In this document: piece after piece, positions 1 to 8,065 of the stretch
Layout: each line of letters begins with the position of its first letter
Position numbering within the stretch: position 1 is the first letter of the stretch
Translations under genes and position numbers: made by a program
Assembly: GCF_900142365.1 (NCBI RefSeq)
Contig: NZ_FRAP01000013.1
Span: forward strand, 124,001-188,000
Length of the DNA stretch: 64,000 bases
DNA from: Pseudonocardia thermophila
GTDB lineage: Bacteria > Actinomycetota > Actinomycetes > Mycobacteriales > Pseudonocardiaceae
Direction: 5' to 3'
Notes under the pieces: model-generated
The model's database searches: none
Seen by the model: the letters and a program-made list of their open reading frames with translations, nothing else
What the model was told of the DNA's origin: nothing

Positions 1-1
1 C

Positions 2-865
2 AACAAGGCGATGGTCGCCGAGGCCGACGTCGATCCGAACAACCTCACCTGGCACCCGACCGACCCGGCCGCCGACACGTTCCTGCCGGCCGCCCGCAGA
101 CTCACGAAGGACTCCGCGGGCCGCACCGCCGACCAGCCCGACTTCGATCCCAAGTCGATCGTGCAGTACGGGTTCAACGCCGGCCGCGACCTGCAGGCGA
201 TCTACTACAACTTCGTCGGCTCGAACGGCGGACGGTTCCAGGACGAGGACGACGCGTTCGTCTTCGCGAACCCGCAGGCCGAGCAGGCGTTCACCTACCT
301 CGTCGGGTTGATCAACACCGCGCACGTGGCACCGCCCGCAGCGGATACGAACTCCAACGGCGACTTCAGCCGCGACCAGTTCATCCAGGGCAAGATGGCG
401 CTTTTCCAGTCGGGCACCTACAACCTGAAGAACATCGCCGACGGCGCCCGCTTCGAGTGGGGCATCGCGCCGATGATCGCCGGGCCGGTCGGCCGGGTCA
501 GCGTCGTCAACAGCGTGATCGCCGCCGGGCACGAGGCCAGCCCCCGCAGGGAGGCGGCGCTGCGGGTGCTGCGGTGGCTGGGCTCGCAGGAGGGCGCCCG
601 GTTCGTCGGGGCCGAGGGGGCGGCGCTGCCCGCCGTGACGGCCGCGCAGCAGGCGTTCTACGACTACTGGCACTCCCGCGGTGTGGACACCCGGTTCTTC
701 GGCCCAGAGGGCGGCACGTTGACCATCCCCGCCCCGTCCGGCCCGAAGTACGGCGCCGCGGACGCCGCGATGGAGCCGATCTTCAACGAGATCTTCGCCG
801 GGCGCATCGCGGTCGGCCCGGGGCTGCAGGAGGCGCAGGACGCGGCGAACGCGGCCGTGCGCTGA
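2..865 (+). CDS. ABC transporter sugar-binding protein, 5'-truncated
   Basis: The frame is open from the first bases of the window, so the signal peptide and N-terminus lie outside; the ATG at 11 is internal. The visible 287 residues match the C-terminal part of family 1 extracellular solute-binding proteins: the segment around QGKMALFQSGTYNLKNI is typical of the hinge/second lobe, followed by a G-rich stretch (GWGIAPMIAGP-like) and a C-terminal amphipathic helix ending in ALNAA-type residues (AQDAANAAVR). These lipoproteins bind a sugar or polyol outside the membrane and deliver it to MalFG-type permeases, whose genes are probably upstream or elsewhere. Substrate cannot be told. A perfect palindrome follows 40 bases after the stop. 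Confidence 0.85.
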   Translation, partial: NKAMVAEADVDPNNLTWHPTDPAADTFLPAARRLTKDSAGRTADQPDFDPKSIVQYGFNAGRDLQAIYYNFVGSNGGRFQDEDDAFVFANPQAEQAFTYLVGLINTAHVAPPAADTNSNGDFSRDQFIQGKMALFQSGTYNLKNIADGARFEWGIAPMIAGPVGRVSVVNSVIAAGHEASPRREAALRVLRWLGSQEGARFVGAEGAALPAVTAAQQAFYDYWHSRGVDTRFFGPEGGTLTIPAPSGPKYGAADAAMEPIFNEIFAGRIAVGPGLQEAQDAANAAVR

Positions 866-905
866 GCCGCCCCCCGTGGTGGCCGGGGTGGGCCGGGCCA
901 CCCGC

Positions 906-966
906 GTCGAGAACGAAGTCGTGGAGGTTTCCCGTCGTCTCGAACAGCCACGACTTCGTTCTCGAC
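906..966. terminator. 19-bp perfect inverted repeat between convergent genes
   Basis: Arms 906-924 (GTCGAGAACGAAGTCGTGG) and 948-966 are exact reverse complements with a 23-base loop. It lies between the 3' ends of two convergent genes and could end transcription from both sides. There is no T-tract, as is common for actinobacterial terminators. Confidence 0.6.
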
Positions 967-1007
967 GAGCACGGGCCGCACGGTTCGGTCCGGCGCTGCC
1001 GCGGACG

Positions 1008-1736
1008 TCAGTCGCAAGAGCTCGGGATGAAGATGTTGCAGCGCCGGTTCGCCAGGGTGGCCGGAGTGTCCTCGTCCGCCGACGAGCTGGCGCCGCTGCT
1101 CGGGGCCACCCCGCGCTGGGTCGTGGTGGCCTTCGGCGCGGTGGTGGTCACCGGCGCCTTCGTCGTCGTCTTCGCGGGCGCCTTCGTCGTGGGCGCCACG
1201 GCCTTGGCCTTCGGCTTCGCGGAGGTGGAGACCTTCGGGCTCGGCGCGACCGTGGTGATCGGTGCCGCCGGGGCGGTGATGTCGGCGGCCGGCCGCGGCA
1301 CGGTCGGGGTCTCGCGCTCCTGGAACGACGAGATCCACGCCGTGACGCCGGCGATGACGACGACCACGACGATGCTCATGCCGACCAGCGGGGCCAGCGA
1401 CTTCGCGTAGGCCGCGGCGCCGGTGCGCGCCGGGCGCCGGGATCCGACGTACGGGCGCTCGTGCGGCCGGTCCTGCACCACGATCGGCCCGGCGAGGGCG
1501 GTCGCGTCAGGATGCGGACCCATCGGCGGCCGCGGCGGGCCCGGCATCACCGTGGTGGCCTGCGCCGCCGTAGGCGGCTGCACCGGCCGGCGAGGAGCGT
1601 GCGGGGCTGCCTGGGGAACGGCTGGGCGCGGCGGCTGCGGTGCGCGCACGACCGTCGTCGGAACCGCGGGCGGCGCCGCGGCGGGCCGGGGAGCGACCCG
1701 GGGCGGCTGCACGACCGCCGTACGATCATCCCGCAT
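1008..1736 (-). CDS. Proline-rich single-pass membrane protein of unknown function
   Basis: A 242-residue protein with a Pro/Ala/Arg-rich cytoplasmic half, one membrane helix at about residues 117-137 (VGMSIVVVVVIAGVTAWI), then a Thr/Lys/Pro-rich extracellular tail ending in a short Cys-containing segment (RRCNIFIPSSCD) that could form a disulfide. The start at 1736 is chosen because GGAGGGG lies 6-9 bases before the ATG and a consensus promoter sits just upstream; a GTG at 1946 would add 70 residues but has no ribosome site and lies upstream of the promoter. Low-complexity proteins of this kind are common in actinomycetes beside cell-envelope genes. No function is recognised. Confidence 0.7.
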   Translation of the reverse strand: MRDDRTAVVQPPRVAPRPAAAPPAVPTTVVRAPQPPRPAVPQAAPHAPRRPVQPPTAAQATTVMPGPPRPPMGPHPDATALAGPIVVQDRPHERPYVGSRRPARTGAAAYAKSLAPLVGMSIVVVVVIAGVTAWISSFQERETPTVPRPAADITAPAAPITTVAPSPKVSTSAKPKAKAVAPTTKAPAKTTTKAPVTTTAPKATTTQRGVAPSSGASSSADEDTPATLANRRCNIFIPSSCD

Positions 1737-2067
1737 CGAGTACCCCTCCGTGGTCGGAGGCATACTAGCTGGAGCCTTCGCTACCGACAAATGGGTGGTC
1801 TGCTTCGGACCCGTGGGTCCCCCGACCGGAGGCTTGGGTCCCCTGGGAGTCATCGGACCGGGTGAGGGACTCGTCCGGGAGTGTGGTCCGGGCTGACGCG
1901 GGTACGGCACGGGCGGAGCACCCACGCGATCGATGCCGGAAGCCACGTGAGAAACATCGATCGCGCCCGGCCCGGCATTACAGAACGCAACCGGGATCTG
2001 CCCGTCGAACGGGTGACACCGGCCACCGCCCCGGCCCGGGCGCCCGCCATCACGAGGCCTTCGACCG
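1737..2067. other. 331-bp intergenic region between plsC and the proline-rich gene
   Basis: Apart from the promoter at 1762-1790 and a short CCCGT/ACGGG hairpin near 2000 after the plsC stop, nothing convincing is seen. Open frames here are shadows of high-GC sequence. Confidence 0.5.
1762..1790 (-). promoter_or_regulatory. Housekeeping-type promoter TTGTCG-N17-TAGTAT
   Basis: On the minus strand the -35 box TTGTCG (1785-1790) and -10 box TAGTAT (1762-1767) are 17 bases apart. The expected transcript start near 1755 gives a short leader containing the GGAGG site before the ATG at 1736, which settles the start choice. Confidence 0.75.
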
Positions 2068-2751
2068 CTACGCCGCCGCAGCCCGTTCCTTGACCGACGC
2101 AGCGTACTGATCGACGTAGGTCTGGCCGGACAGCTCCATGAGCGCGTACATGATCTCGTCGGTCATGGACCGCTCGGTGAACCGGTCGCCGGCCAGGCCC
2201 GCGTAGCGGGAGAAGTCCAGCGGCTCCCCGATGCGGATGTGGACCTTGCGCGGCCGCCACATCCGCGAGCCGATCGGGTTGACCCGATCGGTGCCGATCA
2301 TCGCCACCGGGATCACCGGCACACCGGCCTCCAGGGCCATCCGGGCCACGCCGGTCTTGCCCTTGTAGAGCCGGCCGTCCGGCGACCGGGTGCCCTCCGG
2401 GTAGATGCCCAGCAGCTTGTCCTCGCGCAGCAGTCGCACGGCCGTGTCGAGCGCCGCCTGGGCGGCCGATCCCGAGGAGCGGTCGATCGGCACCTGTCCG
2501 ACCCCGGTGAAGAAGATCTTCTTCGCCTTGCCGACGAGCCCGGGCTGAGTGAAGTACTCACGCTTGGCCAGGAACGTGATCCGCCGCGGCACCATCAGCG
2601 GCAGCACGAACGAGTCGACGACCGCGAGGTGGTTGCTCGCGAGGATCGCCCCGCCGCGCTGCGGGATGTGCTCGAGTCCTTCGACCGATGGCCGGCAGAA
2701 CAGCCTCAACAGGGGGCCGAGCAGGACGTACTTCAAGCACCAGTACAGCAC
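2068..2751 (-). CDS. plsC: 1-acylglycerol-3-phosphate O-acyltransferase
   Basis: This 227-residue protein has the PlsC acyltransferase motifs: NHLAVVD with catalytic H41 and D46 (HX4D), a basic FLAKREYF block around residue 60-67, and the glycerophosphate-binding EGTR at 119-122. It transfers an acyl chain to lysophosphatidic acid at the inner face of the membrane to make phosphatidic acid, the precursor of phospholipids and of the phosphatidylinositol used by PimB further along this cluster. Length fits the family. From memory it corresponds to M. tuberculosis Rv2182c, in the same order relative to the ATPase, SRPBCC and pimB genes. Start is a GTG. Confidence 0.9.
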   Translation of the reverse strand: MLYWCLKYVLLGPLLRLFCRPSVEGLEHIPQRGGAILASNHLAVVDSFVLPLMVPRRITFLAKREYFTQPGLVGKAKKIFFTGVGQVPIDRSSGSAAQAALDTAVRLLREDKLLGIYPEGTRSPDGRLYKGKTGVARMALEAGVPVIPVAMIGTDRVNPIGSRMWRPRKVHIRIGEPLDFSRYAGLAGDRFTERSMTDEIMYALMELSGQTYVDQYAASVKERAAAA

Positions 2752-2784
2752 CCGGACGCGGCCCCTCTCGAGTTCGTGCTCGCA

Positions 2785-2814
2785 AGCCTACGAACAACGG
2801 AAGTCGATCGACAA
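2785..2814 (-). promoter_or_regulatory. plsC promoter TTGTCG-N18-TAGGCT
   Basis: Minus-strand -35 TTGTCG (2809-2814) and -10 TAGGCT (2785-2790) with an 18-base spacer, about 27 bases upstream of the plsC GTG including the expected transcript start. Confidence 0.6.
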
Positions 2815-2945
2815 CGCGGGCCGATCGATCACGCGCGCATGCCCCGACCGGACCGGCGAAGCCCCTCCTCAACACGGCTTCGAGATGCCAGGATGGACCA
2901 ACGGCGGGCGACCGGCGACCGGCGTGCAGGGATTGGGGGTGTTCG

Positions 2946-3422
2946 GTGAGCGGTGGTTCGAACCAGGAGGGCGGACGAGAGCTCGGCCGCGACCCCGTCC
3001 GCGACGAGTTCGAGGCCATCGTCGCGCAGCTGAAGGCGCAGGGCCCGGTGCCGAAGTGGCCGGCCCCGCCCGCGGATCCCGCCACCCAGCCGCACTGGGT
3101 GGTCGGCCCCGACGCCACCACGGTCCCCGTGCCGCTCACGCCCGCCCGGCCGTGGGACGACGACCAGGAGCACTACATCCCGCCGGAGCCGCCGCCGCTG
3201 CCCCGGATCGGGCCACCCGCGATCGTCGGCGCCGTGCTGCTGATGCTCGGCCTCCTGCTGGTGATCACCCCGTCCTGGCTGGGCATGAGCGAGGTCTACG
3301 GGTTGCCGCTCGGCCTGATCTCGCTGGCCGCGGGCCTCGGGTGGCTCGTGCTGCGGCTGTGGCCCGATTCGGTGTCCGCCGTCGACCGCGACGACGATCC
3401 CGACAACGGAGCGATCGTCTAG
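2946..3422 (+). CDS. Conserved actinobacterial protein with two C-terminal membrane helices
   Basis: A 158-residue protein. The N-terminal 85 residues are polar and proline-rich; two hydrophobic helices follow at about 91-110 (PAIVGAVLLMLGLLLVI) and 119-138, then a short Asp-rich tail. The GTG at 2946 is preferred because a GGGGG run lies 7-10 bases upstream and the sequence before it has no coding character. The gene is divergent from plsC and its stop is only four bases from the end of the convergent glucokinase gene. I do not recognise a named family; it is likely a small membrane protein of the plsC neighbourhood. Confidence 0.7.
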   Translation: MSGGSNQEGGRELGRDPVRDEFEAIVAQLKAQGPVPKWPAPPADPATQPHWVVGPDATTVPVPLTPARPWDDDQEHYIPPEPPPLPRIGPPAIVGAVLLMLGLLLVITPSWLGMSEVYGLPLGLISLAAGLGWLVLRLWPDSVSAVDRDDDPDNGAIV

Positions 3423-3426
3423 CCCT

Positions 3427-4386
3427 TCAGCTGCGGCGCAGCTGTTCCCTGGCCAGCTGCGCCGCCCCTACGACGGCGGCCGCCTCCCCGAGCTGGGCGG
3501 TGCGGATGCGCGCCAGCGGACGGTTGCCCGCGCCGGTGACGGTCGCGGCGTAGTGCTCGCGGGCCTCGTCGAGGAACAGCGGCGCCGACCCGGACACCCC
3601 GCCGCCGATCACGACGAGCTCGGGATCGAACACGTCCGCGACCAGCGCGAGACCCTCGCCCAGCCAGCGGGCCAGGTCGGCCATGGCCTCGACGGCGACC
3701 GGGTCGCCGCGCAGCGCCGCGGCCGCCACCCGCCGTCCGGTAACGCTGCCCGGGTCCTCGGCGACGAGGCGGCGCAGCTCCGGGGACCGGCCCGGGTCGT
3801 GGGCCAGCAGCTCGACGGCGGTGGTGGCCAGCGCCGTGCCGCTGCAGTAGCGCTCCCAGCAGCCGGACTTCCCGCACGGGCAGGGCCGCCCGTCCGGCAC
3901 GACCCGCAGGTGCCCCAGTTCCGGCGCCACCCCGAACGCGCCGCGGTACAGCGAGCCGTCGAGCAGCAGCGCGGAGCCGATGCCGGTGCCGAGCGCGATG
4001 AACACCGTGTTGGACGCGCCCGCCGCCGCCCCGAAGTACCGCTCCCCCAGCGCTGCGGCGTTCGCGTCGTGCTCGACGACGACGGGCAGCTTGATGCGCG
4101 CCGAGATCCGGTCGGCGACCGGCGCGTCCCGCCAGGACAGGTGCGGTGCGAACCGCACGCCGCGCAGGTCGGGGGTGATGAACCCGGCGAGGGCGAGCCC
4201 GACGGCGGTCACCCGGTGCCGGCGGGCGAGCGTCTCCACCAGGCCGGCGATCGCGTCCTCGAGCGCGGCATCGGAGCCCGGGGTCGAGGTGCGCACGGTG
4301 TCCAGCACGGTGCCGTCGGCGTCGACGACGCCGGCGCGCACGCTGGTCCCGCCGACGTCGACGCCGATCGCCACGCCCCTGCTCAT
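3427..4386 (-). CDS. glkA: ROK-family glucokinase
   Basis: A 319-residue sugar kinase. It has the phosphate-1 loop DVGGTSVRAG at 10-19, the catalytic-base segment VEHDANAA with D107, the ELGH motif at 156-159 and the ROK zinc-binding cluster CPCGKSGCWE at 169-178. Such enzymes phosphorylate glucose (some act on other hexoses) with ATP in the cytosol, and in Streptomyces GlkA also mediates carbon catabolite repression; that regulatory role is not inferable here. No DNA-binding domain is present at the N-terminus, so it is a kinase and not a ROK repressor. The ATG at 4386 has a GGGGGA site upstream. The 328 bases upstream hold a 22-bp tandem repeat. Confidence 0.88.
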   Translation of the reverse strand: MSRGVAIGVDVGGTSVRAGVVDADGTVLDTVRTSTPGSDAALEDAIAGLVETLARRHRVTAVGLALAGFITPDLRGVRFAPHLSWRDAPVADRISARIKLPVVVEHDANAAALGERYFGAAAGASNTVFIALGTGIGSALLLDGSLYRGAFGVAPELGHLRVVPDGRPCPCGKSGCWERYCSGTALATTAVELLAHDPGRSPELRRLVAEDPGSVTGRRVAAAALRGDPVAVEAMADLARWLGEGLALVADVFDPELVVIGGGVSGSAPLFLDEAREHYAATVTGAGNRPLARIRTAQLGEAAAVVGAAQLAREQLRRS

Positions 4387-4516
4387 CGTGTCCCCCGTTC
4401 GCCCGTTCCGTGCGGTGCCCGGCCCGGGGCCGAGCCGCGAGTTGCCCCGTACAGGAGGGTGAGTTCGCCCGACGGGGACGCGTCGGGCGGGACGGGGCGG
4501 TGTCCCGAGAAGGACG

Positions 4517-4714
4517 ACCCGGCGTCCCGGAGGGGGCGACTCGCCGTTCCCGAAGGGACGACTCGCCGGGCCGGACGGGACAACTCGCCGGGCCGGACGG
4601 GGCAACTCGCCCGGCCGGAACGGGGAACTCGCCGGGCCGGAACGGGGAACTCGCCCGCCCGCACGGGACGACTCGCCGGGTCGGACGGGACAACTCGCGG
4701 GATGGCGGGCGGGC
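4517..4714. repeat. 22-bp tandem repeat (minisatellite), about eight units
   Basis: The motif ACTCGCC recurs exactly every 22 bases at 4539, 4561, 4583, 4605, 4627, 4649 and 4671, with a diverged unit at 4517 and a partial one at 4693. The core unit reads ACTCGCCGGGCCGGACGGG plus three bases. A 22-base period is not a codon multiple, so it is non-coding. It fills most of the gap 4387-4714 between the glucokinase start and the small CxxC gene and forms the glucokinase upstream region. Confidence 0.9.
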
Positions 4715-5074
4715 TCACCGCACCACCGGGATGTGCTGGACCTTGCGGCCGCCCGGCCTCGACCCCTCGGGCTCCGGCCGATCAGCACGCGCTTGCGGGT
4801 CGCCTTCCTCCAGCGCCGCGCGCAGCACCGCCAGCAGGCCGCTGGCGTGCTCGGCGAGCCGGATCGTGAGCTCGGTGCGCTCCCCGCGCAGGGCGGCGAG
4901 CACCGCGCACACCGGGCAGACGGCGCAGGTCGTGGCGTGCGCGGCGGACGGCGGGCCGCTGCGCGCCGCGTCGAGGATCGGGGTGATCCGGTCGATGCTG
5001 TCGAGCAGCACCTCACGGAAGTCGTCGCGGAGCTCGCCCAGCTGGGGGCCGTGCCCGCAGGTCTGCTCAGCCAC
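4715..5074 (-). CDS. Small conserved protein with CxxC motif
   Basis: A 119-residue protein, helical in character, with the motif CAVCPVCAV near the middle and a Gly/Pro/Arg tail. Its GTG start overlaps the stop of the ATPase gene by 8 bases (GTGGCTGA), so the two are probably translated together. Position matches the short hypothetical gene next to the Get3-like ATPase in mycobacteria (Rv2183c, from memory). The paired cysteines could bind metal or form a redox pair. Function unknown. Confidence 0.75.
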   Translation of the reverse strand: MAEQTCGHGPQLGELRDDFREVLLDSIDRITPILDAARSGPPSAAHATTCAVCPVCAVLAALRGERTELTIRLAEHASGLLAVLRAALEEGDPQARADRPEPEGSRPGGRKVQHIPVVR

Positions 5075-6350
5075 GGGCCGCCCCCTCCGGTGACTGCGGC
5101 CAGAACTGCGGATCGGGCACGAACGTGATCTTCAGGTCGTCGCCCTCCAGCCGCGCCGCGACCACAGTGCAGCGGACCAGTACCGACGGCAGTGCGACCA
5201 TCCGGCGCACCCCGCCGAGGGACACGGCGAGATCGTCGCCGACCCGGGCCAGCTCCAGCGGCCCGTCGGCGGCACCCGGCAGGCGCAGGGACAGCTCGAA
5301 CTCCGAGTCGGGCGAGGTGCCCGAGCCTGCGGTGCGTTCGACCGTCAGCAGCGGCGGGCCGGGCGTGCCGGGGGCGGCCGGGTCGTCGGCGCCGTAGAGC
5401 GCGTCGGCGATCCCGAGCAGCGCCTCGACGCCGGTCGGCTCGGCCGCGGTGTACGGGGCGGTGCGCACCGGCGCGTAGTCCAGCGCGGCGATCTCGGCCA
5501 GCACCGCCTGCTGCTCGGTGTGCCGCTCCCGCAGCCAGCGCGCCGCGGGCCCGCGCAGCGAGGGGGGTGGGCCGGGCAGCAGCCGGTTCACGACGACTCC
5601 GTCGACCCGCAGGCCGTGCAGGGCGAGCGCGGTGAGGGTGCGCCGGGTCTCGGCTGCGACCACCCGCTCCGGGGTGAGCACCAGTCGGATCGACGTGCGC
5701 GCGTGGTCGGCGAGCAGGGCTCGCAGCTCCCGCAGGTGGTCGGCCAGCCTGTCGAGCGCGTCGACCGTCGAGTCCCAGGTGGCTGCGGCCTCCTTGGCAC
5801 CGCCGGACATCCCCGCGAGCAGGCCGCGCACCGCGCGCCGGTGCGCCGGGAACAACCGCTCCAGGTAACCGCTGAGCGCCTCGGGCAGCCCGAGCAGCCG
5901 CAGCGTCTCGGCAGTGGGCCCGCAGTCGACGACCACGACGTCCCACGCCCCGGTCGTGGCAGCGCGGGCGACCTCGCCGAGGGCGAGGATGTCCTCCACC
6001 CCGGGCAGGACCGTCAGCTCGTCGGCGACCAGCTCGTCGACCCCGGCCCCGGCGAGCAGCGTGCGCAGGTGGCCCTGCAGGGTCGTCCAGGACGAGTCGA
6101 GCAGCGCCCGGCTGTCGATGTGCGCCGCGTGCAGGCCGGTCATCAGCTCGGTGGGTTCACCGCCGAGATCGGCCTCCAGCGCGTCGCCGAGGGAGTGCGC
6201 CGGGTCCGTGGACACGACGAGGGTCTTGCGACCCGACCGCGCCAGGCGCGCGGCGGTGGCGGCGGCCAGTGTGGTCTTGCCGACGCCGCCCTTGCCGGTG
6301 AACAGCACGACGCGCACGCCGAGCACGGTATCCGGCCCCGACCGGGGCAC
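5067..6350 (-). CDS. ArsA/Get3-family ATPase
   Basis: A 427-residue P-loop ATPase with the deviant Walker A GKGGVGKTT (19-27), the switch STDPAHSLGDAL (47-58) and the DCGPTAETLRLL segment typical of ArsA/Get3/Mrp-like proteins. The C-terminal 100 residues form a beta-rich extension (hsp20-like in this branch). Mycobacterial Rv2184c is the likely counterpart. The family hydrolyses ATP to carry or release a client; no arsenic genes are nearby and the Get3 tail-anchor cysteine pair is not evident, so the client is unknown. It sits 18 bases after the SRPBCC gene and overlaps the CxxC gene. The GTG at 6350 is used; a GTG at 6317 directly before the nucleotide-binding strand is an alternative. Confidence 0.85.
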   Translation of the reverse strand: MPRSGPDTVLGVRVVLFTGKGGVGKTTLAAATAARLARSGRKTLVVSTDPAHSLGDALEADLGGEPTELMTGLHAAHIDSRALLDSSWTTLQGHLRTLLAGAGVDELVADELTVLPGVEDILALGEVARAATTGAWDVVVVDCGPTAETLRLLGLPEALSGYLERLFPAHRRAVRGLLAGMSGGAKEAAATWDSTVDALDRLADHLRELRALLADHARTSIRLVLTPERVVAAETRRTLTALALHGLRVDGVVVNRLLPGPPPSLRGPAARWLRERHTEQQAVLAEIAALDYAPVRTAPYTAAEPTGVEALLGIADALYGADDPAAPGTPGPPLLTVERTAGSGTSPDSEFELSLRLPGAADGPLELARVGDDLAVSLGGVRRMVALPSVLVRCTVVAARLEGDDLKITFVPDPQFWPQSPEGAARG

Positions 6351-6368
6351 TCCCGGCAGGCCGCTCCA

Positions 6369-6827
6369 TCACGCTCCGCGGAGCGATTCGACGCGCCGCT
6401 TCAGCCCCTTGAGCGCCGTGTCGATGATGACCTTCTCGGCCTTGCGGCGGAGCATCCCGATCATCGGGATCGCGAGGTCCACCGACAGCGTGTAGGTGAC
6501 GTCGGTACGGACGCCGTCGCCCTCCTCGACCTCCTCCAGCACGTACGACCCGTCCTGGGCCCGCTGGATCTGGCCCTTCACCAGCGTCCAGCGCACCGAC
6601 ATCCCGTCCGGCGCCCAGGTGTAGTCCAGCGTGTAGGTGTCCTTGATCGGCCCGGCGTCCATCGTGAACCTGACCCGTTCGGCCCGGCCCTCCCCGTCCT
6701 CGGAGACGATCTCCACGCCGTTGATCTGCTCGGCCCACGTCGGGTAGGCGGGGAAGTCGGCGATCACCGCCATGACCTGCTCCGGCGGCGCGTCGATGCG
6801 GATGGTGGACGAGGTGGCGTCGGCCAT
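6369..6827 (-). CDS. SRPBCC (START-like) lipid/hydrophobe-binding protein
   Basis: A 152-residue polyketide cyclase/dehydrase-type SRPBCC protein with the usual pattern: N-terminal beta strand (SSTIRIDAPPEQVMAVIADF), a WAEQINGVE segment, seven-stranded sheet and a long C-terminal helix (AEKVIIDTALKGLKRRVESL). The fold makes a deep hydrophobic pocket. It corresponds to mycobacterial Rv2185c in place and length (from memory). A TAACCT -10 box lies exactly six bases before the ATG, so its mRNA is probably leaderless and starts the operon that includes the ATPase and the CxxC gene. Confidence 0.85.
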   Translation of the reverse strand: MADATSSTIRIDAPPEQVMAVIADFPAYPTWAEQINGVEIVSEDGEGRAERVRFTMDAGPIKDTYTLDYTWAPDGMSVRWTLVKGQIQRAQDGSYVLEEVEEGDGVRTDVTYTLSVDLAIPMIGMLRRKAEKVIIDTALKGLKRRVESLRGA

Positions 6828-6833
6828 GCACGC

Positions 6834-6839
6834 AGGTTA
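6834..6839 (-). promoter_or_regulatory. Leaderless -10 box TAACCT for the SRPBCC operon
   Basis: TAACCT on the minus strand, six bases before the ATG at 6827, with no Shine-Dalgarno site between. Confidence 0.55.
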
Positions 6840-6847
6840 CCCAGCGG

Positions 6848-7636
6848 TCACCAGCGCAGGACGTACGGTGTGCCCGTGCGGCGGAAGTGCCCGACGTTGA
6901 CGCACTCCGTGCGCCCGATCCGCATCCGCTGAGCCAGCGGCTGGTGCACGTGACCGAACACGACGGCGCGCGGCTCGTGCTCGTGGATCACCTCGACCGC
7001 GGCCGTCGACGCCAGCTCGGGCCGCCGCGTGATCACGTCGTAGCGCAGCTCGGGCACCGCGGGCGGCGCGTGCAGGCACAGCACGTCGACCGGGCCGAGC
7101 GCGCGCACCGCCGCGTCGTGCTCCTCGGCCGCGCGCAGGTACGGGGTCCAGCCGCGCCCGGGAACAGGTGGGATGCCCGGGGGCAGCGGCACCCCGCCGA
7201 CGAAGCCGAACCGCAGCCCGCCCAGCTCCACGACCTGCCCGTCGACCATGTGCACGCCCGGGCGGGCGAACTCCGGCCACAGCCGCGCGATGTCGACGTT
7301 GCCGGGGATCGCGTAGGTGGGATCGGGCAGCACTGCGAACAGCTCGGTGTACTGGTCGCGCACGGCCTGCTCGATCACCGCGGCCGGGTCGTCGATGCGC
7401 GACCAGGCCTCGGCGGCGAACGCGCGCAGCTCCCCCGGCTTGCCTTCCTTGCGGAGGCGGCGGAAGGTGTCGCTCACCTCGGGACCGAGCACCGTGCCCA
7501 TGATCCCGCGGCTGGGATCGGAGTAGTCGACGAAGTCGACGAGATCGCCCAGGACGATCAGCGCATCAGCCCCCACACCCGCCTTGGCGAGCGCGTCGAC
7601 GTTGCCGTGCACGTCGGAGACCACGTGCACACGCAT
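6848..7636 (-). CDS. Metallophosphoesterase
   Basis: A 262-residue calcineurin-type phosphoesterase. All family motifs are visible: DVHGN (8-12), GDLVD (30-34), GNVD, a histidine in CLHAPP and GHVHQ near the C-terminus, which together bind two metal ions. It hydrolyses a phosphoester in the cytosol; substrate unknown. It replaces the FadD15 acyl-CoA ligase found at this point in M. tuberculosis. Its stop is about 20 bases from the SRPBCC start, and a TAGTGT -10 box lies six bases before its own ATG. Confidence 0.88.
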   Translation of the reverse strand: MRVHVVSDVHGNVDALAKAGVGADALIVLGDLVDFVDYSDPSRGIMGTVLGPEVSDTFRRLRKEGKPGELRAFAAEAWSRIDDPAAVIEQAVRDQYTELFAVLPDPTYAIPGNVDIARLWPEFARPGVHMVDGQVVELGGLRFGFVGGVPLPPGIPPVPGRGWTPYLRAAEEHDAAVRALGPVDVLCLHAPPAVPELRYDVITRRPELASTAAVEVIHEHEPRAVVFGHVHQPLAQRMRIGRTECVNVGHFRRTGTPYVLRW

Positions 7637-7642
7637 GAGCCG

Positions 7643-7648
7643 ACACTA
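7643..7648 (-). promoter_or_regulatory. Leaderless -10 box TAGTGT for the metallophosphoesterase
   Basis: TAGTGT six bases upstream of the ATG at 7636; no ribosome site is present. It overlaps the 3' end of the preceding gene. Confidence 0.5.
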
Positions 7649-8065
7649 CCCGGAAACGGCCTCTTCGGGCGACGGTCGCGGCGGCTCACCCGGTGCCCGG
7701 TCCCCCTCCAGCCGGGCCTTGAGGGCGAACGCGATGGCCTTCGCAGCCCGCTGGCGCTCGGCGGCGACGGCGGCACCGCGGCGCGGCGGCAACGGCTGCG
7801 GGGTCCCGTCCGGGCCGGGCGGGTCGGCACGCAGGAAGTAGTGCAGCACCGTCCCGTCGAGCACGGGTTCGAGCCAGACCTCCATGCTGCCGACGAGCGC
7901 CCCGCTCACCGTCCAGCGCAGGCCCTCCACCCCGCGGGCCGCGGCGACCTCCAGGTCGAGATCGGGCCACAGCACCCGCCAGCGCGCCGGGTCGGCGAAC
8001 TCCGCGGCGACCACGGCGGGCGGGACGGCGAGGAAGGTCTCGTCGACCACGTCAACCGAGGGCAT
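7646..8065 (-). CDS. SRPBCC-family protein
   Basis: A 139-residue protein starting MPSVDVVDETFLAVPPAVV, a polyketide-cyclase/START-like opening, then WRVLWPDLDL and a beta-rich middle ending in a helix rich in Ala/Arg/Lys and a Pro/Glu tail. It matches the position of mycobacterial Rv2186c, next to pimB. Its GTG/ATG start overlaps the pimB stop by 14 bases, so both are on one transcript. A role in binding a lipid intermediate is plausible from fold and neighbour but unproven. Confidence 0.8.
   Translation of the reverse strand: MPSVDVVDETFLAVPPAVVAAEFADPARWRVLWPDLDLEVAAARGVEGLRWTVSGALVGSMEVWLEPVLDGTVLHYFLRADPPGPDGTPQPLPPRRGAAVAAERQRAAKAIAFALKARLEGDRAPGEPPRPSPEEAVSG

Noticed and set aside
1737..1946. 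N-terminal extension of the proline-rich protein from a GTG at 1946
   Set aside because: A consensus promoter lies at 1762-1790 inside it and the ATG at 1736 has a strong ribosome site, so the extension would not be transcribed.
3427..5946. Very long 839-residue minus-strand open frame
   Set aside because: It is the glucokinase frame extended upstream through the 22-bp repeat and the ATPase gene in another frame; the N-terminal part is Arg/Ala/Gly-rich and has no domain.
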